Origin: JAICUY01 sp963716585
GTDB taxonomy: Bacteria; Chloroflexota; Limnocylindria; QHBO01
Direction of reading: 5' to 3'
NCBI GenBank assembly: GCA_963716585.1
Contig: CAVQTN010000002.1
Location: forward strand, 1,054,001-1,118,000
Length of the DNA: 64,000 nucleotides
The notes under the pieces are model-generated. The model was given only the letters and a program-made list of their open reading frames with translations, was not told the DNA's origin and did no database searches. Both the position numbers and the translations under genes were made by a program. Shown here piece after piece: positions 61,816 through 64,000 of the stretch (position 1 is the stretch's first letter; the number at the start of each line of letters is the position of its first letter).

Positions 61816-62255
61816 TGGTCTGCCTCGGCGAGCAGCTTCATGCGCTGCAGGGTGCGGCCGGCGATGGCGTCCACGAAGTGCGGGCCGATGACACGGCTCG
61901 CCGCGAACCCGCCGATCAGCGGCCAGGCCAGGTGCAGCTCGTGCTCGATGCTCACCTCCGTGCCGCCCTCGACCGGCACGAGCCGCCAGGCGACCCGCAT
62001 GCCGCGCGTCAGGCCGCCGGTGTGCGTGAACTCGATGACGCCGTCGTCGGGGACCGGTCGCTGGGTCGCTCGCCAGCGTACCGGGATGGGGCCACGACGC
62101 GCGCCCATGGCGAAGCTCCGCTCCCCGTGGGCTGCTGGCAGCCGGCGGACGTAGCGGTAGTGCGGCAGCAGCTGCGGCCAGCGCTCGACATCCGCCGCAA
62201 GGGCGAAGATCCGCTCACGCGGGGCGGCCATCCGGATGCGCATGACGCTCCTCAC
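61812..62255 (-). CDS. SRPBCC (START/polyketide cyclase-like) protein
   Basis: 147-residue helix-grip protein: MAAPRERIFALAADVERWPQLLPHYRYVRRLP is the classic opening of polyketide cyclase/dehydrase and Coq10-like ligand binders; HTGGLTRGMRVAWRLVPVEGGTEVSIEHEL and the long C-terminal helix FVDAIAGRTLQRMKLLAEADQ complete the fold. It could fold or hold a polyketide intermediate. The GTG 62255 start overlaps the upstream FAD protein stop (GTGA) and its own stop overlaps the ketosynthase ATG, so translation is tightly coupled. Confidence 0.9.
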   Translation of the reverse strand: MRSVMRIRMAAPRERIFALAADVERWPQLLPHYRYVRRLPAAHGERSFAMGARRGPIPVRWRATQRPVPDDGVIEFTHTGGLTRGMRVAWRLVPVEGGTEVSIEHELHLAWPLIGGFAASRVIGPHFVDAIAGRTLQRMKLLAEADQ

Positions 62256-63421
62256 GGTCGCAGCACCTCCCAGACTGCCGCCGGCGAGAGCGCCGCGCTG
62301 GCCGGCAGGCAGTCGCCGAGCGCGGAAGCGAAGCGCAGCCGCGCTGCATCGCGCGTGGCCAGGCGGCGGGTGGCGTAGCCAAGCAGGGCTGGAGCGACGA
62401 GCAACGACTGGACGGTCCAGGTCAACGCGTCCTTGGCCGCGAAGGCTCGACGCCGCTCCGCGCGGTAGGCGGCCACCGGATCCGGGGCCAGCAGCGCCGC
62501 CGCCGCGGCGCGTGCCGAGCGCAGGGCGCGGTAGATGCCCTCCCCGGTGAACGGGTCGACGAAGCCCGCCGCATCGCCGATCAGCATCCAGCCCGGACCG
62601 GCGACCCGGCCGACACGCTGGCCGATCGGCGACGCGCCGCGGATCGGGGTCAATCGCCGCGCGCCGGCGAGGCGTCGTGCGACCCGCGGCAGCGACGCGA
62701 TCGCCGCCTCGTAGCGCCGCTCGGCGTGTCCTCCGCGCAGCAGCGGGAGCGCCATCCCCACGTTCAGCTCGCCGTTCGGCGTCGGCGCCAGGCCGATGTA
62801 GATACCCGCGCCGACGTGCATCTCGCCGCTGCGCTGCAGCTCTTCGACGCCCGAGTAGTGCGCCACGAGACCCAGGCGCCGAGGGAAGCGCACCGGTCGC
62901 TCCACGCCGAGCCGGCGGGCCATCCGCGACCGCGCGCCGTCGGCGCCGACCACCCAGCGCGCTGCGACGCGCAGGTCGGCCTCGGGGCCGCGCAGATCGG
63001 CTCCCACGACGCGATTGGCGTCCAGCCGCACGGTCAGCAGCCGCGTCCCTTCCAACAGCCGCGCCCCGCACTCCACGGCATGGGTCGCCAATCGGGCATC
63101 GAACGATCGCCGGTCGACGCCCCAGGCCGTCCGCCGGCCGTGCTCGTCGGCATAGCGCAAGTCCGTCGCACGACCGTCCACGAAAAGTCGCATCCCGTCG
63201 AGCGGCAGGGCCGCCGCGGCCCAGGCGTCCGGGACGAGCCCGAGTCGCAGCAGCTCCTCGACGATGCGCGGGCTGGCGTACTCGGCACAGGCCTTGGGGC
63301 GGGGATGGTGCGCCGCCTCGACCAGCACCACGTTCAGGCCACGACGGGCGGCGGCGGTGGCCAGCGCCGAGCCGGCAGGGCCTGCCCCGATGACCAGCAG
63401 GTCGCAGCGCAGGTCGGTCAT
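62252..63421 (-). CDS. FAD-dependent oxidoreductase (geranylgeranyl reductase/aromatic hydroxylase family)
   Basis: 389-residue flavoprotein: FAD motif LLVIGAGPAGSALATAAARRGLNV at residues 9-32, then EAAHHPRPKACAEYASPRIVEEL, the DG motif WVVGADGARSRMARRLG and the third motif VGRVAGPGWMLIGDAAGFVDPFTGEGIY. This layout is shared by geranylgeranyl reductases, halogenases and polyketide hydroxylases. It may hydroxylate or reduce the product of the ketosynthase. ATG 63421 is 17 bp after the methyltransferase stop. Confidence 0.92.
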   Translation of the reverse strand: MTDLRCDLLVIGAGPAGSALATAAARRGLNVVLVEAAHHPRPKACAEYASPRIVEELLRLGLVPDAWAAAALPLDGMRLFVDGRATDLRYADEHGRRTAWGVDRRSFDARLATHAVECGARLLEGTRLLTVRLDANRVVGADLRGPEADLRVAARWVVGADGARSRMARRLGVERPVRFPRRLGLVAHYSGVEELQRSGEMHVGAGIYIGLAPTPNGELNVGMALPLLRGGHAERRYEAAIASLPRVARRLAGARRLTPIRGASPIGQRVGRVAGPGWMLIGDAAGFVDPFTGEGIYRALRSARAAAAALLAPDPVAAYRAERRRAFAAKDALTWTVQSLLVAPALLGYATRRLATRDAARLRFASALGDCLPASAALSPAAVWEVLRP

Positions 63422-63438
63422 CGGCCGTCGGTCGGGGA

Positions 63439-64000
63439 TCAGAGCGCCACGGCGGCGGTGACGACCCGCGGCATCATCGAGGCCGAGCGCCAGACCGTCA
63501 AGAGGCCGGCCGCATGGAGTAGCTCGTCGAGCTCGCGCAGCGAGTAGGCGCGGCGTGCCGAGGCAAGCCCGTCATGTCGCGTGTAGCGTGCGCGGGTCAG
63601 CCCCAGCACCAGCGCGCCGGTGACCGCGTAGGCCAGCGGCCCGCGGCGCAGATCGTTGATCACGACCCCAACGCGTGAGACGCGGCGCATCTCGGCCAGC
63701 ATGGCCAGCGCGTCCTGCGGCTCGAGGTGATGCAGCAGCAGCGACGCGTGGGCGACGTCGACCGACGCGTCGTCCAGCGGCAGGAAGCGACAGTCGGCGA
63801 CCAGCGAGGTGACGTCCGGGTCGCGCGCCAGGCGCCGACGCGCCAGTCCCATCACCGATGGATGGTTGTCGACCGCGGTCACCGTCCAGTGCGCCGGCCC
63901 GCGGCGGCCGTGGCGCGCGAAGGCGATCGGCATCTCGCCGCCGCCGGTCCCCAGGTCCAGGACCCGCAGGGTGCGCATGCCGTCGGCCAGCAGCTCGATG
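63439..64000 (-). CDS. SAM-dependent methyltransferase (partial, open at right edge)
   Basis: At least 187 residues of a class I methyltransferase, continuing beyond the window (frame still open; the upstream residues read IELLADGMRTLRV). SAM-binding motif LRVLDLGTGGGEMPIAFAR, then TAVDNHPSVMGLARRRL, LVADCRFLPLDDASVDVAHASLLLHHL and the post-motif RRVSRVGVVINDLRRGPLAY. The last segments resemble methyltransferases found beside type III polyketide synthases (e.g. srsB-like), an impression to be checked. First visible gene of the methyltransferase-FAD-SRPBCC-ketosynthase operon. Confidence 0.88.
   Translation of the reverse strand, partial: IELLADGMRTLRVLDLGTGGGEMPIAFARHGRRGPAHWTVTAVDNHPSVMGLARRRLARDPDVTSLVADCRFLPLDDASVDVAHASLLLHHLEPQDALAMLAEMRRVSRVGVVINDLRRGPLAYAVTGALVLGLTRARYTRHDGLASARRAYSLRELDELLHAAGLLTVWRSASMMPRVVTAAVAL

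Overview
The window is strongly GC-rich and gene-dense, with genes on both strands, many 4-base ATGA/GTGA/TGATG overlaps, frequent GTG starts and aerobic metabolism (aa3/caa3-type cytochrome oxidase, haem A synthesis). Gene content and architectures (CtaA-CtaB fusion, MenA-type prenyltransferase, DDN-like deazaflavin reductase family, apparently leaderless -10/ATG promoters) suggest a free-living, high-GC Chloroflexota or Actinobacteria-like bacterium. I cannot fix the phylum from sequence alone. No phage genes, transposases, integrases or CRISPR arrays were seen. One tRNA (Pro, CGG) is present.

Layout. 1-5.2 kb: surface-polysaccharide cluster (start of a membrane protein, two tandem GT4 glycosyltransferases, a sugar epimerase/reductase, a LmbE deacetylase, a hexapeptide acyltransferase). 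5.2-12.7 kb: housekeeping metabolism (pyrophosphatase, GH15 glycosidase, cysC, cysN/cysD, serA). 12.7-21.2 kb: small lipoproteins, membrane proteins, response regulator, PadR and other regulators, tRNA-Pro and two perfect DnaA boxes. 21.3-25.2 kb: folE-led operon (GTP cyclohydrolase I, RibD-like reductase, FAD reductase, glycosyltransferase). 25.2-28.1 kb: acetyltransferase and pantothenate operon (DUF2520 Rossmann protein, panC, panB). 28.1-33.2 kb: lipoprotein, phytoene-desaturase-like oxidoreductase, deazaflavin reductase family protein, HtrA-like protease divergent from an HxlR regulator, methyltransferase. 33.2-37.7 kb: nickel/cobalt transporter divergent from a Fur-family regulator and an arginase-fold enzyme, sharing one Nur-like operator. 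38.1-43.8 kb: ABC-2 exporter, CorA, two PPOX-domain proteins (one fused to a MenA/UbiA prenyltransferase). 43.8-47.5 kb: propeller-lectin-like protein, MFS exporter, rhomboid protease, MpaB-family oxygenase. 47.6-56.4 kb: cytochrome oxidase assembly and structural genes (ctaA-ctaB fusion, ctaG, ctaC with an extra cupredoxin domain, ctaD, ctaE, ctaF, TlpA). 56.4-60.6 kb: second ABC exporter, lipoprotein, ispG, single-domain receiver. 60.6-64 kb: minus-strand operon of methyltransferase, FAD oxidoreductase, SRPBCC protein and ketosynthase that looks like a small polyketide or lipid tailoring cluster continuing past the right edge.

Seven otherwise intact genes (cysN, serA, a multi-TM protein, the desaturase-like protein, the HtrA-like protease, a methyltransferase, the lectin-like protein) are each split by one single-base indel in a short G/C run. 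Six are +1 and one is -1. Domains and catalytic residues resume perfectly on the other side, so I suspect sequence error more than gene decay, but they are reported as broken because that is what the bases say.
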